64,000 nt of DNA, taken from Aureliella helgolandensis. Lineage in GTDB: Bacteria > Planctomycetota > Planctomycetia > Pirellulales > Pirellulaceae. The notes below the pieces were generated by a model. The model did not search any database and was not told where the DNA came from. It saw only the letters and a program-made list of their open reading frames with translations. Made by a program: the position numbers and the translations under genes. The stretch lies in NCBI RefSeq assembly GCF_007752135.1, contig NZ_CP036298.1:2852001-2916000 (forward strand). The letters are read 5' to 3'. Shown here in pieces: positions 9,737 through 18,200 of the stretch (position 1 is the first letter of the stretch; each line of letters begins with the position of its first letter).

Positions 9737-10105
9737 TTCCCGTTCTCCTTAGAAAACTCTTGGTACATTTGTTTTACTGGATGAGTATCTGGTGGGTTCC
9801 AGTTCGCCCAAAGGTGTTAAGCACGCAACTTAGGTTTTCGATCTCTGCAACAGCCATCACATATGAGCTCGACCCTCAAACCTCAAATGTTCCTCCCGAA
9901 CTTTTGCGATTAGCGAGGAGCTACCAGCTGAACAAGCAGGGTAGAATGCCTAAAATATGCTCTTAGCAACAGTTAGATCGACAACCAGGCAAGCATTGAA
10001 CAGGTATTTTGCATAGGCGGCGGGAAGTAGGCCTTTTGCGCAAGCTGAGAGGCTTGGATAGAACGGTTGAAAGGAGATTACCGGTTAATCCGGTTGTGAC
10101 GTCCC
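9737..10105. other. Divergent intergenic region between YTV gene and rex
   Basis: 369 bp upstream of both genes, so it must hold both promoters. A direct repeat CCGGTT-AAT-CCGGTT lies just before rex. I found no convincing copy of the classical Rex operator (TTGTGAA-N4-TTCACAA). Confidence 0.4.
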
Positions 10106-10837
10106 ATGCCCAAGAGAGAGTCAACAGGCGACGCGGAGCACCGTGCTCCCCATTCCGGTGAGATCCCCTTTGGGCCAACCTTGCCACATATACCAACTGT
10201 CCGATCGGGCGGCATTCCCCCGGCGACCGCTAGCCGCCTGGGACTCTATCTTCGTGAGCTGCAGCATTTTCTGCGGGCGGGGACGGAAACCATCAAGAGC
10301 AACGCTCTCGGAAAACGACTGGGGCTCAGCGATTCTCAGATCCGTCGCGACCTAGCACTGTTTGGCGAGTTCGGCAAAAGAGGCGTTGGCTATAACGTGG
10401 CCGGGCTAGTGGGAGCCCTACGGTGCGCCTTGGGAACAGACGGCCGCTGGAATACCGTTTTGATTGGACTGGGTAACCTTGGTAATGCGCTCGTGCGTTA
10501 CCGAGGATTCCAAGAGCAGGGTTTTACCCTGGTGGCGGTGTTCGAAGAAAATCAGGACAAATTAGGGGATGCAATCGACGGGGTTCCCATATATGATATC
10601 GCGGACTTAGAGAAGTTGCTTCCTGGATTGAATGCCCAGATGGCCATTTTGGCCGTCCCAGCTCGCGCGGCTCGCCCCCTGGCAGACCGGCTTGCAGAAT
10701 TGGGAATAACAGGGATACTTAACTTTGCGCCAGTAAGTTTGTCGACTTCGGTCAAGGTACCGACCGTAGATGTCGATCTTGCTGTTGAGCTACAAAGATT
10801 AGCTTTCGCGGTTGTCAATTCCGAGAGAGCAAGCTAA
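10106..10837 (+). CDS. rex: Redox-sensing transcriptional repressor Rex
   Basis: 243 residues. The N-terminal winged helix (about residues 40-110) carries the family signature LGLSDSQIRRDLALFGEFGKRGVGYNV in two adjoining pieces; the Rossmann domain begins at GLGNLGNALVRY (121-132). The C-terminal part has the Rex-type segment NFAPVSL and the final helix AVELQRLAFAV. Rex senses the NADH/NAD ratio and represses respiratory or fermentative genes when NADH is low. The N-terminus is about 35 residues longer than usual, so translation may start downstream, but no better start with a ribosome site is visible. No target operon adjoins it; a tRNA follows. Confidence 0.93.
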   Translation: MPKRESTGDAEHRAPHSGEIPFGPTLPHIPTVRSGGIPPATASRLGLYLRELQHFLRAGTETIKSNALGKRLGLSDSQIRRDLALFGEFGKRGVGYNVAGLVGALRCALGTDGRWNTVLIGLGNLGNALVRYRGFQEQGFTLVAVFEENQDKLGDAIDGVPIYDIADLEKLLPGLNAQMAILAVPARAARPLADRLAELGITGILNFAPVSLSTSVKVPTVDVDLAVELQRLAFAVVNSERAS

Positions 10838-10884
10838 TATTCTCTGAGTCGCGTGACAGCAAGCTTAATTTGCCGCCACAACAC

Positions 10885-10955
10885 TGCCGGGTGGTGTAAT
10901 GGTAACACTACTGATTTTGGTTCAGTCATTCAAGGTTCGAGTCCTTGCCCGGTAG
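10885..10955 (+). tRNA. tRNA-Gln (anticodon TTG)
   Basis: 71 nt without CCA. Acceptor TGCCGGG pairs with CCCGGTA, discriminator G. The anticodon stem ACTGA/TCAGT encloses the loop TTTTGGT, giving anticodon TTG. The T-arm CAAGG/CCTTG with loop TTCGAGT is intact. It is followed by an intrinsic terminator. Confidence 0.95.
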
Positions 10956-10997
10956 CTGAGTCCTCTCTGCTTGATTGGTAGAGTGTGACAGGAATAT

Positions 10998-11036
10998 AAA
11001 AGACCAGTCATCGAAAGATGATTGGTCTTTTTCTTG
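10998..11036 (+). terminator. Intrinsic terminator of tRNA-Gln
   Basis: A stem of about 14 bp (AAAGACCAGTCATC / GATGATTGGTCTTT) with a GAAA tetraloop, followed by TTCTT. It lies 43 bp after the tRNA. Confidence 0.88.
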
Positions 11037-11075
11037 GGTCTCACCGAATCGAGGCTCTGCATCTCGCTGGCGCGA

Positions 11076-12101
11076 TTACTCCACTCTCTTTTCGAACTCA
11101 ACTCCACTTTCAATCGAAGTGAATCCGAGTCGGCGGAGCAGGCCACTCATTTTCAAATCGTTGGCCGCAGAAACGGTTCGGACCGAATCGAGGCGATCGT
11201 TCTGGAATTCCCTGAGAGATTCCCCCACCAAAAATACGAGCCGGTCGGCCTCGAGATCACCGCTGCTCGGTGCTCCGAGCGTCCCCCGACTTGCGGGAGT
11301 TGGCACACTCGAACTCGGTTCGCTGCTGGAAGGTAGGCTCACTGGCCACATCCAGGCGACTGAACCTGGCGTCGTCTGCAACTCCGAAGCGACCGTCCAA
11401 AACAAAATTTCGTGGAGTACGCGTTTTTCGATGCGGTGGGTGAGTTGAAATGCGTTGGGTTCGGTGTGCCCCAGCAGGCAGGCTTGCCACCAGGGTAAGT
11501 ACGGTTCATCCACGCCTCGGTTGACTTGTGCGCTGCGGCGAATCTGAATTTGTTGGCGGTCGATCGGAGGCTGGAAGGCCCCCAAATCGAGTCCCCACAC
11601 ATTGGTGGGACATCTCGCCTTGAAATTGGATTGCATTAGCCAGCGGCGGATGCGCACCTCTTTTGAAGTTAGTCCGATCATCGAGCCTGCCGGTCCGCAG
11701 CCCAAATAGAATGCGCTCTTGGGCAAGATCGGCCTAAACGCGTACTGCAGAATCTGTCGCTCTGCAAAAATCTGGTCAGCCGCCTTCAATAGTTCAGCCG
11801 CCGTCTGGTCCTCGTCACCGCCAGGTACAACACAGAGGGCCGCAATGGCTCCTGCGCCGGGTTCTAGGTCGGACAAATCTTCATTGGGAAGCCCGGCAAG
11901 ATGGATCCAGCCCACGACACTACCGTCCTGCTCGGCAACCAGCAAATCTGATTCACAGAAAAAGGGCTTGGCTAGGCTGCAGAGTTCCAGTCGGAGTAGG
12001 TCGATCGTACACTCGGGGCCCAGGACCGAATTGTGGGCATTCCACACATCGCAGAGTTGGGCAACATCCGTATTTCGAAATGTCCGAATTTTTACGGTCA
12101 C
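11076..12101 (-). CDS. GNAT-superfamily N-acetyltransferase-like protein
   Basis: About 341 residues. The N-terminal half reads like a GNAT fold: VKIRTFRNTDVAQLCDVWN at the start, then LLVAEQDGSVVGWIHLAG for strands 3-4, and IAALCVVPGGDEDQTAAELLKAAD as the acetyl-CoA-binding motif (normally V.P..RG.G.G). That loop is DE-rich here rather than R/G-rich, so cofactor binding may be altered. The C-terminal half may be a second, degenerate GNAT domain, ending LKMSGLLRRLGF. The start is uncertain: the frame continues upstream to a TTG at 12170, but the GTG at 12101 fits the family N-terminus better. Neither has a ribosome site. Substrate unknown. Confidence 0.65.
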   Translation of the reverse strand: MTVKIRTFRNTDVAQLCDVWNAHNSVLGPECTIDLLRLELCSLAKPFFCESDLLVAEQDGSVVGWIHLAGLPNEDLSDLEPGAGAIAALCVVPGGDEDQTAAELLKAADQIFAERQILQYAFRPILPKSAFYLGCGPAGSMIGLTSKEVRIRRWLMQSNFKARCPTNVWGLDLGAFQPPIDRQQIQIRRSAQVNRGVDEPYLPWWQACLLGHTEPNAFQLTHRIEKRVLHEILFWTVASELQTTPGSVAWMWPVSLPSSSEPSSSVPTPASRGTLGAPSSGDLEADRLVFLVGESLREFQNDRLDSVRTVSAANDLKMSGLLRRLGFTSIESGVEFEKRVE

Positions 12102-12341
12102 GGGAGTCGTGTAGCCTGAAACGAGGGGAGAAGTCAAATTGCGAGGGGCGGTTCTCCATCCTATTCGCAATGGAGACGACGCACGGGCTCAAGTCCCAAT
12201 TTAGTATCTCCCCAGCCGCGATGTAAGCCGAGCAGCGCAAAACCGAGTGTTCGGTTTCGGTATTAGCGCACTTCACCGCATTGCCGCGCATGCGTTCGCG
12301 AGGTCGTGGTGAGTGAACTCGCGGAATCGCTACCGCGTCTC

Positions 12342-12347
12342 TATAAT
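12342..12347 (+). promoter_or_regulatory. -10 box of the RNase P RNA promoter
   Basis: A consensus TATAAT lies 9 bp before the predicted 5' end of the RNase P RNA. The -35 position (about 12319-12324) shows no good match to TTGACA. Confidence 0.6.
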
Positions 12348-12355
12348 GCCGCTCG

Positions 12356-12772
12356 CACAGGTTGGCTAGACGGTCGCTGCTGGCATTTGCCAGGAGAGGA
12401 AAGTCCGGGCTTCAAAGGGCAGAGCGGTCGGTAACGCCGACCAGTCGCGAGACTAGGGAAAGTGCAACAGAAAGCAAACCGCCAACATTCGGCATGTCCG
12501 GGTGCGGTAAGGGTGAAACGGTGAGGTAAGAGCTCACCAGCGCTCAAGGTGACTTGGGTGGCTTGGTAAACCCCGCTCGAAGCAAGATCAAACAGAGAGG
12601 AGTGGCTGTCGTAAGACTGGCCACACGACTTGGCCCGGGTCGTCGGACTCTCGGGTAGATTGCTGGAGGCCGTGAGCAATTGCGGTCCTAGATAAATGGC
12701 CGTCAACACTCACGACTTTGCAACAGCAAGGTGTGTGGGTGAGACAGAACCCGGCTTATCGGCCAACCTGTG
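12356..12772 (+). ncRNA. rnpB: RNase P RNA, bacterial class A
   Basis: About 417 nt. The ends pair as helix P1 (CACAGGTTGGC at 12356-12366 with GCCAACCTGTG at 12762-12772). Conserved core blocks are present in order: GAGGAAAGTCCGGGC (CR I), ACAGAAAGCAAACCGCC, GGTAAGAGCTCACCAGC (CR II/III), AGATAAATGGCCGTC (CR IV) and ACAGAACCCGGCTTATCGGCC (split at CR V). This is the catalytic RNA that matures tRNA 5' ends. A TATAAT box sits directly upstream. Confidence 0.96.
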
Positions 12773-12837
12773 CCGTTTTGTTCCGCACTTCAAGAAAGAG
12801 GAGTGCCTTTCGATTTGGAATGTGATTTTATTAAGAA

Positions 12838-13620
12838 GTGACGTTTGTGATCATTGACACCCACGCTCATTTGAACGATCCCACGCTGCGTTCCAATATT
12901 CAGGAATTCCTGTTGCTGGCGCGGCAAGCGAATGTCCGCGGAATCCTAAGTGTGGGGACCACTGTGGAGAGCTCGCAGGGGTGCATCGAACTGGCCGAAG
13001 AATTTGCGGAGATACGCGCTGCAGTGGGGATTCATCCCAACAACTGCTGCCAGTCGGCTCCTGAGGATTGGGCCACGATCGAACGGATGTGTCTGCACCC
13101 ACGGGTAGCGGCCCTGGGGGAAACCGGCCTCGATCGCCATTGGGATGATTGTCCTTGGGAAGTTCAAGTCGACTATTTTCGCCGTCATTTAGCGCTCAGC
13201 CGTGAAACGCAGTTGCCCGTGGTCATTCACACCCGCGAGTGTGCCAACGAGACTGCGGCATTGCTGGAAGAGGAAGCGAAGCTGGGGGCATTGCGAGGTG
13301 TTATGCACTCGTTCACCGGGCCAGTCGACGTTGCTAGGCGGTGTTTGGAGCTGGGGTTGTACATTAGCTTTGCGGGCATGGTGACCTTCAAGAACGGCGA
13401 AGAGATACGCGAAATCGCGAAAGAGATTCCCGCCGACCGGATTCTGGTCGAAACGGATTGCCCCTACCTCACGCCGCATCCGTTCCGCGGAAAACGCCCC
13501 AATCACCCTGCCTTGGTGGCCCATACTCTTGAGCTCGTGGCTGAGATTCGCGGGGTACGTCTGGCCGATTTTGCGGCGCAGACGACTGCCAATGCTCAGC
13601 GGCTATTCGGTTCCTGGTAA
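12838..13620 (+). CDS. TatD-family metal-dependent hydrolase
   Basis: 260 residues with GTG start (an alternative in-frame GTG lies 9 bp later). Metal-binding motifs of the TatD family are all present: DTHAHLND at the N-terminus, GETGLDRHWD, PVVIHTRE, MHSFTGP and VETDCPYLTPHPFRG. The ending (QTTANAQRLFG) is also typical. TatD proteins are TIM-barrel metal-dependent nucleases; some act as 3'-5' DNases or in tRNA/RNA quality control, and the exact substrate here is unknown. It lies 65 bp after the RNase P RNA and converges with tyrS. Confidence 0.93.
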   Translation: MTFVIIDTHAHLNDPTLRSNIQEFLLLARQANVRGILSVGTTVESSQGCIELAEEFAEIRAAVGIHPNNCCQSAPEDWATIERMCLHPRVAALGETGLDRHWDDCPWEVQVDYFRRHLALSRETQLPVVIHTRECANETAALLEEEAKLGALRGVMHSFTGPVDVARRCLELGLYISFAGMVTFKNGEEIREIAKEIPADRILVETDCPYLTPHPFRGKRPNHPALVAHTLELVAEIRGVRLADFAAQTTANAQRLFGSW

Positions 13621-13654
13621 CTTCCTGGGGGCCGAGCCCGCACCACAGCCCCCA

Positions 13655-14959
13655 TTAAATTGGGGAGTCGCTAGTGCGCAGAAGGGCAAACTTCTTCTTG
13701 CCACTACGGAGAACGATCACTGTCTCGCTCGCTAAATCTGTTGCAGTGACTTGGTAGTCGACATCATCGATGCGGAGGTTGTTGATATTCGCCCCTCCCT
13801 GCTGAATGGTCCGCCGAGCATCGCTCTTGCTCTTGGCCAGACCGACGTGGACCAACGCATCGATGAGAGACAGTCCACTGGCGAGTTCGACTGCTGTGAC
13901 AGTAGCACTGGGGACGTCGTGGAAGATTTCTGTAAGTTGCGCATCGCTGAGGTCAGCGATCTCAGCTCCAAAGAAAATTTGGGTGGCGCGTTCGGCGGCT
14001 TGTAAACCTTCCGAGCCGTGCACGAACTCCGTCATCCAGCTTGCTAAGCGTTTCTGGGCCTCGCGTTTCTGGGGTTCGCTGGCGACTGCTTGTTCCAGCG
14101 TTCGATATTCGTCCTGCGCGATTTCCGTCAGAAAACGCAGACACATGAGGACGTCCTCGTCGCCCACGTTGATCCAGTACTGATAGAAAGCGTAGGGAGA
14201 AGTGCGGTTGGGATCGAGCCACACGGCGCCCTTGGCCGTTTTCCCCATTTTCTTGCCGTCACTGGTCATCAGCAGCGGGCAGGTTAGCCCAAACAGCTGC
14301 CGAGAGTGCATGCGACGCCCAAGGTCAATGCCAGCGGTGATGTTTCCCCATTGGTCACTTCCACCAATTTGGATCAAACAATTCTGCTCTTGGCTGAGAT
14401 GCGCAAAATCATAGGCTTGCAAGAGCATGTAGCTGAATTCGGTGTAGCTCAGACCTGTTTCCTGTTCGAGGCGACCCTTGACCGAGTCCTTGGCAAGCAT
14501 CACGTTGACTGGAAAGTTCTTGCCCACATCGCGTAGGAAACCGATGTAGGACCAACTCCCCATCCAATCCAAATTGTTCACCAATGTGGCGGCAGCGGCG
14601 CCGGAAAAGTCGAGGAAACGGCTCATTTGGGCCTGCATGCCTGCCACGTTCTCAGCCAGTACATCCTCGGAAAGGAGCACGCGTTCCTCGCTCTTTCCAC
14701 TGGGATCGCCAATCATTCCAGTGGCACCACCTACCAAAGCAATGGGCTTATGTCCCAACTGCTGAAAACGGCGGAGCATCATCAAGGGCAGCAGGTGCCC
14801 GCAATGCAAACTCGACGCAGTCGGATCGAAACCCGCATAGACGGCTTGAGGGGTCTTCAAGAGTTCTCGCAGTGCATGCTCATCGGTGGTTTGATGAATC
14901 AAACCGCGCCAGCTGAGTTCGTCGAGGATGTGGGATGCGTTCATGGCGGTGCTGGTCAT
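13655..14959 (-). CDS. tyrS: Tyrosyl-tRNA synthetase
   Basis: 434 residues, normal length for bacterial TyrS. Class I signatures: HCGH (residues 52-55; usually HIGH) and KMGKT (usually KMSKS). The tyrosine-binding region YTEFSYMLLQAYDF and QIGGSDQWGNI are conserved. The C-terminal S4-like RNA-binding domain is seen in GLAKSKSDARRTIQQGGANINN. It charges tRNA-Tyr. The start at 14959 or the ATG at 14944 is possible. Convergent with the TatD gene; no partner in an operon. Confidence 0.96.
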   Translation of the reverse strand: MTSTAMNASHILDELSWRGLIHQTTDEHALRELLKTPQAVYAGFDPTASSLHCGHLLPLMMLRRFQQLGHKPIALVGGATGMIGDPSGKSEERVLLSEDVLAENVAGMQAQMSRFLDFSGAAAATLVNNLDWMGSWSYIGFLRDVGKNFPVNVMLAKDSVKGRLEQETGLSYTEFSYMLLQAYDFAHLSQEQNCLIQIGGSDQWGNITAGIDLGRRMHSRQLFGLTCPLLMTSDGKKMGKTAKGAVWLDPNRTSPYAFYQYWINVGDEDVLMCLRFLTEIAQDEYRTLEQAVASEPQKREAQKRLASWMTEFVHGSEGLQAAERATQIFFGAEIADLSDAQLTEIFHDVPSATVTAVELASGLSLIDALVHVGLAKSKSDARRTIQQGGANINNLRIDDVDYQVTATDLASETVIVLRSGKKKFALLRTSDSPI

Positions 14960-15379
14960 TGAAAATGGAGTAGAGCGGGCGGGCGATCGAAGCTTGGCGA
15001 TCTATTCTAGAATGCTCCACTGAGTTCACCAATGCCTGCCAGAGTGTCATCCACGACGCGGCCCGTGTCGTAGTGTATTTGTCGTAGGGCTCGCCCGAGC
15101 GTCGGATTGAGGACCGGAGCAGCCCGTGCTGGACGCCGTCCCAAGCCTCCAGGGGAAGGCGTTTCATCGAGTCGATCGAGCTGGGGACTCGCGGGGGCGT
15201 CGGCGCCTTCCCACCCCTTCCAAACAATTGCAGCCCAAGTGCAGGGGCTATCGATCTGCGGCCTCAAACCGGGTGGACTAGACCAAATCCGAAATTCATA
15301 GGATGCTACTCCCTTAGCCGTGCTCTCTGCCGGATGTGTTTTCCCCCAATCGGTACCCCCTATAGTCGAAGATAACGAG
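14960..15379. other. Intergenic region before the aminotransferase
   Basis: About 420 bp between divergently transcribed tyrS and the aminotransferase. A few short open frames exist on both strands, but none has recognisable content or a ribosome site. Both promoters should be here. Confidence 0.4.
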
Positions 15380-16570
15380 ATGTTTGAGTCGATTGCCTTA
15401 GCCGCTCCCGATCCTATTCTGGGATTAACAGATGCCTTTCGGGCCGATGCACGCCCCGAGAAAATTAACCTGACGATTGGGGTCTATCGCGACGCGGAGG
15501 GGCAAACTCCCATCCTCGAATGCGTAAAGGCAGCCGAGAGACTGCTGCTCGAATCGGAGAAGACTAAGGGATATTTGGGAATCGAGGGGTTGCCGGAGTT
15601 CTTGCGACTTGCTTCCGACTTGGCCCTGGGCGACCTCGTCCCGGCGAGCCGAGTGGCGGCCGTGCAGACGCCGGGAGGAACCGGTGCGTTGAAGGTTGCG
15701 GGCGATTTCCTGGCTGCGAATCTGCGTGGTTCAAGAGTCTGGACCAGTACGCCCACCTGGCCCAACCACACCAGTGTTTTTGAGACCGCGGGTGTGGCAA
15801 CGGAATCCTATCCGTATCTGTCTGCGGATCGCAAGTCGCTGGATCTGTCCGGAATGCTGGAGACCCTCGAACGCGATGGACGAATCGGCGACGTCGTCTG
15901 CCTGCACGCTTGCTGCCACAATCCAACCGGCATCGATCCCACGCGACAACAATGGGCCGAGATCGCTGAGTTGCTCGCCTCTCGAGGCATGCTCCCACTG
16001 ATCGATTTTGCATACCATGGCTTTGGTGAGGGGTTGCTGGAGGATCGCGTGGGGATCCAGGAAATTAGCAAGCAGCATCAGGAGTTCATGGTCTGCAGCT
16101 CCTATTCGAAGAATTTTGGTCTCTATAGCGAACGCGTGGGGGCACTGTTGTCGGTATGTAGCACCGATCAGGCAGCGACACACGTATCGAGCCGACTCAA
16201 GCAATCGGTTCGGAGCAATTACTCCAATCCTCCACGGCATGGCGGCGCAATTGTCGCAACCATCCTCGGCAGCTCAGAGCTGCGTTCGCAGTGGGAGCAG
16301 GAGTTGGCGGCCATGCGGGGCCGCATTCACGAAATGCGAACGCGATTTGTAGAAGGAATGGCTAGCACGAATTGTGGTGTCGATTACTCCTTCCTACTCG
16401 ACCAACGCGGAATGTTTTCGTTCAGTGGCCTAAATGCCATGCAGGTTGATTGGTTGCGTAGCGAGCGAGGGATCTATATCGTGGGCAGTGGCCGAATCAA
16501 CGTGGCTGGGATAACCCCTAGCAATCTCTCCATTTTGACGGCAGCGATTGCGGAAGCCACGAGCGTTTAG
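15380..16570 (+). CDS. Aspartate / aromatic amino acid aminotransferase (class I, AspC/TyrB type)
   Basis: 396 residues from the ATG at 15380, which fits the typical family N-terminus (MFESIALAAPDPILGL). A frame open from 15320 adds 20 residues that do not match the family. The PLP lysine lies in SYSKNFGLYSERVG; the substrate/cofactor segments INLTIGVYRD, GGTGAL, CHNPTGID and FAYHGFGEGL are all as in the AspC/TyrB subgroup. It transfers amino groups between aspartate or aromatic amino acids and 2-oxoglutarate. Which substrate is preferred cannot be told by eye. It stands alone, with an epimerase gene 58 bp downstream. Confidence 0.92.
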   Translation: MFESIALAAPDPILGLTDAFRADARPEKINLTIGVYRDAEGQTPILECVKAAERLLLESEKTKGYLGIEGLPEFLRLASDLALGDLVPASRVAAVQTPGGTGALKVAGDFLAANLRGSRVWTSTPTWPNHTSVFETAGVATESYPYLSADRKSLDLSGMLETLERDGRIGDVVCLHACCHNPTGIDPTRQQWAEIAELLASRGMLPLIDFAYHGFGEGLLEDRVGIQEISKQHQEFMVCSSYSKNFGLYSERVGALLSVCSTDQAATHVSSRLKQSVRSNYSNPPRHGGAIVATILGSSELRSQWEQELAAMRGRIHEMRTRFVEGMASTNCGVDYSFLLDQRGMFSFSGLNAMQVDWLRSERGIYIVGSGRINVAGITPSNLSILTAAIAEATSV

Positions 16571-16628
16571 CTGTTGCGTTGAACACTCACACCACCAGCG
16601 CCTGCAACCTTAGAACTAGGTCCCCAAC

Positions 16629-17585
16629 ATGCGATATCTTGTAACCGGAGGATGCGGCTTTATCGGGTCGCACCTGACTGAGACGCTCCTGGCTGCCGGT
16701 CACCGTGTGACGGTACTCGACGATCTTTCGACCGGATGCATCGAGAATTTAAGCGCGGTGGAGAGGGAACCAAGCTTAAGAATTTTGGTGGGGTCTGTTA
16801 CCGATGAAGCCTTGGTGCACGAGGCGATTCGCGATTGTGATGCAGTGTTTCACTTGGCCTCTGCCGTCGGTGTTAAGCTGATCATGGACAAGCCGGTAGA
16901 GACTATCGATACGATCGTAACCGGAACCCAGGTCGTCTTGAAGCAAGCGAATCGCTATCGAAAACCGCTGTTGCTGACCAGCACTTCTGAGGTTTACGGG
17001 AAATCAACCCAAGTGCCCTTTGAGGAAGATGGAGACCGGCTTTCTGGTCCAACCACCAAGCATCGTTGGGCCTACGCTTGCGCCAAAGCGCTGGATGAGT
17101 TCCTGGCGATTGCCTACTGGAAAACGACTCGCTTGCCAGTCGTCGTGGTGCGGCTATTCAACACGGTAGGCCCGCGTCAAACGGGCCAGTATGGAATGGT
17201 AATCCCGACGTTTGTTAAGCAGGCGCGGTCGGGAGTTCCCATCCAGGTCCATGGTGATGGCGGCCAGACGCGGTGCTTCTGCCACGTGACCGACGTCGTC
17301 AAGGGCCTCGTCGGACTCTTGGCCTGCCAAGCTGCCTATGGGGAAGTCGTTAATCTAGGGGCAACGGAAGAGATTTCCATCCTAGATTTGGCGGAGAAAA
17401 TTGTCTCCGAAACGAAAAGTAGCTCGGAGGTGGTCCGTATTCCGTATGAGGAAGTCTACGGCGAGGGATTTGAAGATATGCGACGACGAGTGCCTTCGAT
17501 CGATAAGGCACGCGGTTTAATCGATTGGGTGCCGCAAGCGTCCTTAAGTCAAATTATCCATGACGTGGCCAGCCAGTCTCATTAG
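16629..17585 (+). CDS. NAD-dependent sugar-nucleotide epimerase/dehydratase (SDR)
   Basis: 318 residues. The extended short-chain dehydrogenase fold is shown by the NAD motif TGGCGFIGSH (residues 6-15), DDLSTG, the active-site region STSEVYG with YACAK (Tyr and Lys of the catalytic set), RLFNTVGPRQTG and GDGGQTRCFCHVTDVV. The set looks closest to UDP-glucuronate decarboxylase or GDP-mannose dehydratase-like enzymes, but the substrate is not determined. A second epimerase lies at 23754, so two sugar-nucleotide enzymes are within 8 kb. Probably supplies an envelope or exopolysaccharide sugar. Confidence 0.85.
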   Translation: MRYLVTGGCGFIGSHLTETLLAAGHRVTVLDDLSTGCIENLSAVEREPSLRILVGSVTDEALVHEAIRDCDAVFHLASAVGVKLIMDKPVETIDTIVTGTQVVLKQANRYRKPLLLTSTSEVYGKSTQVPFEEDGDRLSGPTTKHRWAYACAKALDEFLAIAYWKTTRLPVVVVRLFNTVGPRQTGQYGMVIPTFVKQARSGVPIQVHGDGGQTRCFCHVTDVVKGLVGLLACQAAYGEVVNLGATEEISILDLAEKIVSETKSSSEVVRIPYEEVYGEGFEDMRRRVPSIDKARGLIDWVPQASLSQIIHDVASQSH

Positions 17586-17619
17586 CTGAATCGTTCTTGC
17601 GAAGTGACTTTTTGCTCGG

Positions 17620-18186
17620 TTATTCGTCAATCGGCTCGTTGTTGTTGTTGCCAATGAGATCTTCCAAATTGGTATCTCCCGGCCGAAGGTAGGCCATGTT
17701 TTCGTGTTGCAGAGCGATCGTGGAGTTGACGTTCCTGCTGCTCAAGTACGTGGGAGGAAGCCAACTGTTGTCACTGAATTGGCAGCTGATGGCAACGCGC
17801 ACCTCCTGAGTGGTGCTGTCGATGTTCTCTGGGGTGACCACGATATTGGCCACTCGCACTCCTGTCGCATTCAGGATGTTCTGAGCTCGCACTCTGACTG
17901 CATCGCTATCTGCTCCTGGGATGATACCGATGCGAGCACCTTCGTAGGCGGCCATTTGGATGGAATGCTGAACGAATAAAAATCGCGACAATTCCAGCAG
18001 GGCAAACACGAACATAAAGAACACCATCGCGCAGATTGCGAACTCAACCGTGACCGCCCCACGGCGCTGGGATGAGCTGGTCGTCTTGCTGCGAGATGAT
18101 GGGGCAGAACTATGGCGTGTAAACCGATGCATTGCTGTCGCTTTGAAGGAAGGGGACTTGGTGGCAACTCGCCACTCAAGCGTCAT
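17620..18186 (-). CDS. TadE-like pseudopilin-type membrane protein
   Basis: 188 residues. The N-terminal basic region ends with QRRGAVTVEFAI, then one hydrophobic helix (CAMVFFMFVFALLEL), then SRFLFVQHSIQMAAYEGAR. This is the TadE/TadG pattern of Flp/tight-adherence systems. The C-terminal half has mixed beta content and an acidic Asn-rich tail. It is the last gene of a minus-strand set (TadE-like, VWA/TadG-like, TadE-like), 14 bp after its neighbour. No TadA ATPase, TadB/C or Flp pilin is in the window. Confidence 0.82.
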   Translation of the reverse strand: MTLEWRVATKSPSFKATAMHRFTRHSSAPSSRSKTTSSSQRRGAVTVEFAICAMVFFMFVFALLELSRFLFVQHSIQMAAYEGARIGIIPGADSDAVRVRAQNILNATGVRVANIVVTPENIDSTTQEVRVAISCQFSDNSWLPPTYLSSRNVNSTIALQHENMAYLRPGDTNLEDLIGNNNNEPIDE

Positions 18187-18200
18187 GCACGGAAATCCGT

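Noticed and set aside
9737-10105. Rex operator upstream of rex
   Set aside because: No TTGTGAA-N4-TTCACAA match was found; only a short CCGGTT direct repeat.
15007-15267. 86-codon minus-strand frame upstream of tyrS
   Set aside because: No ribosome site, no recognisable motif; competing frames occur on the other strand.
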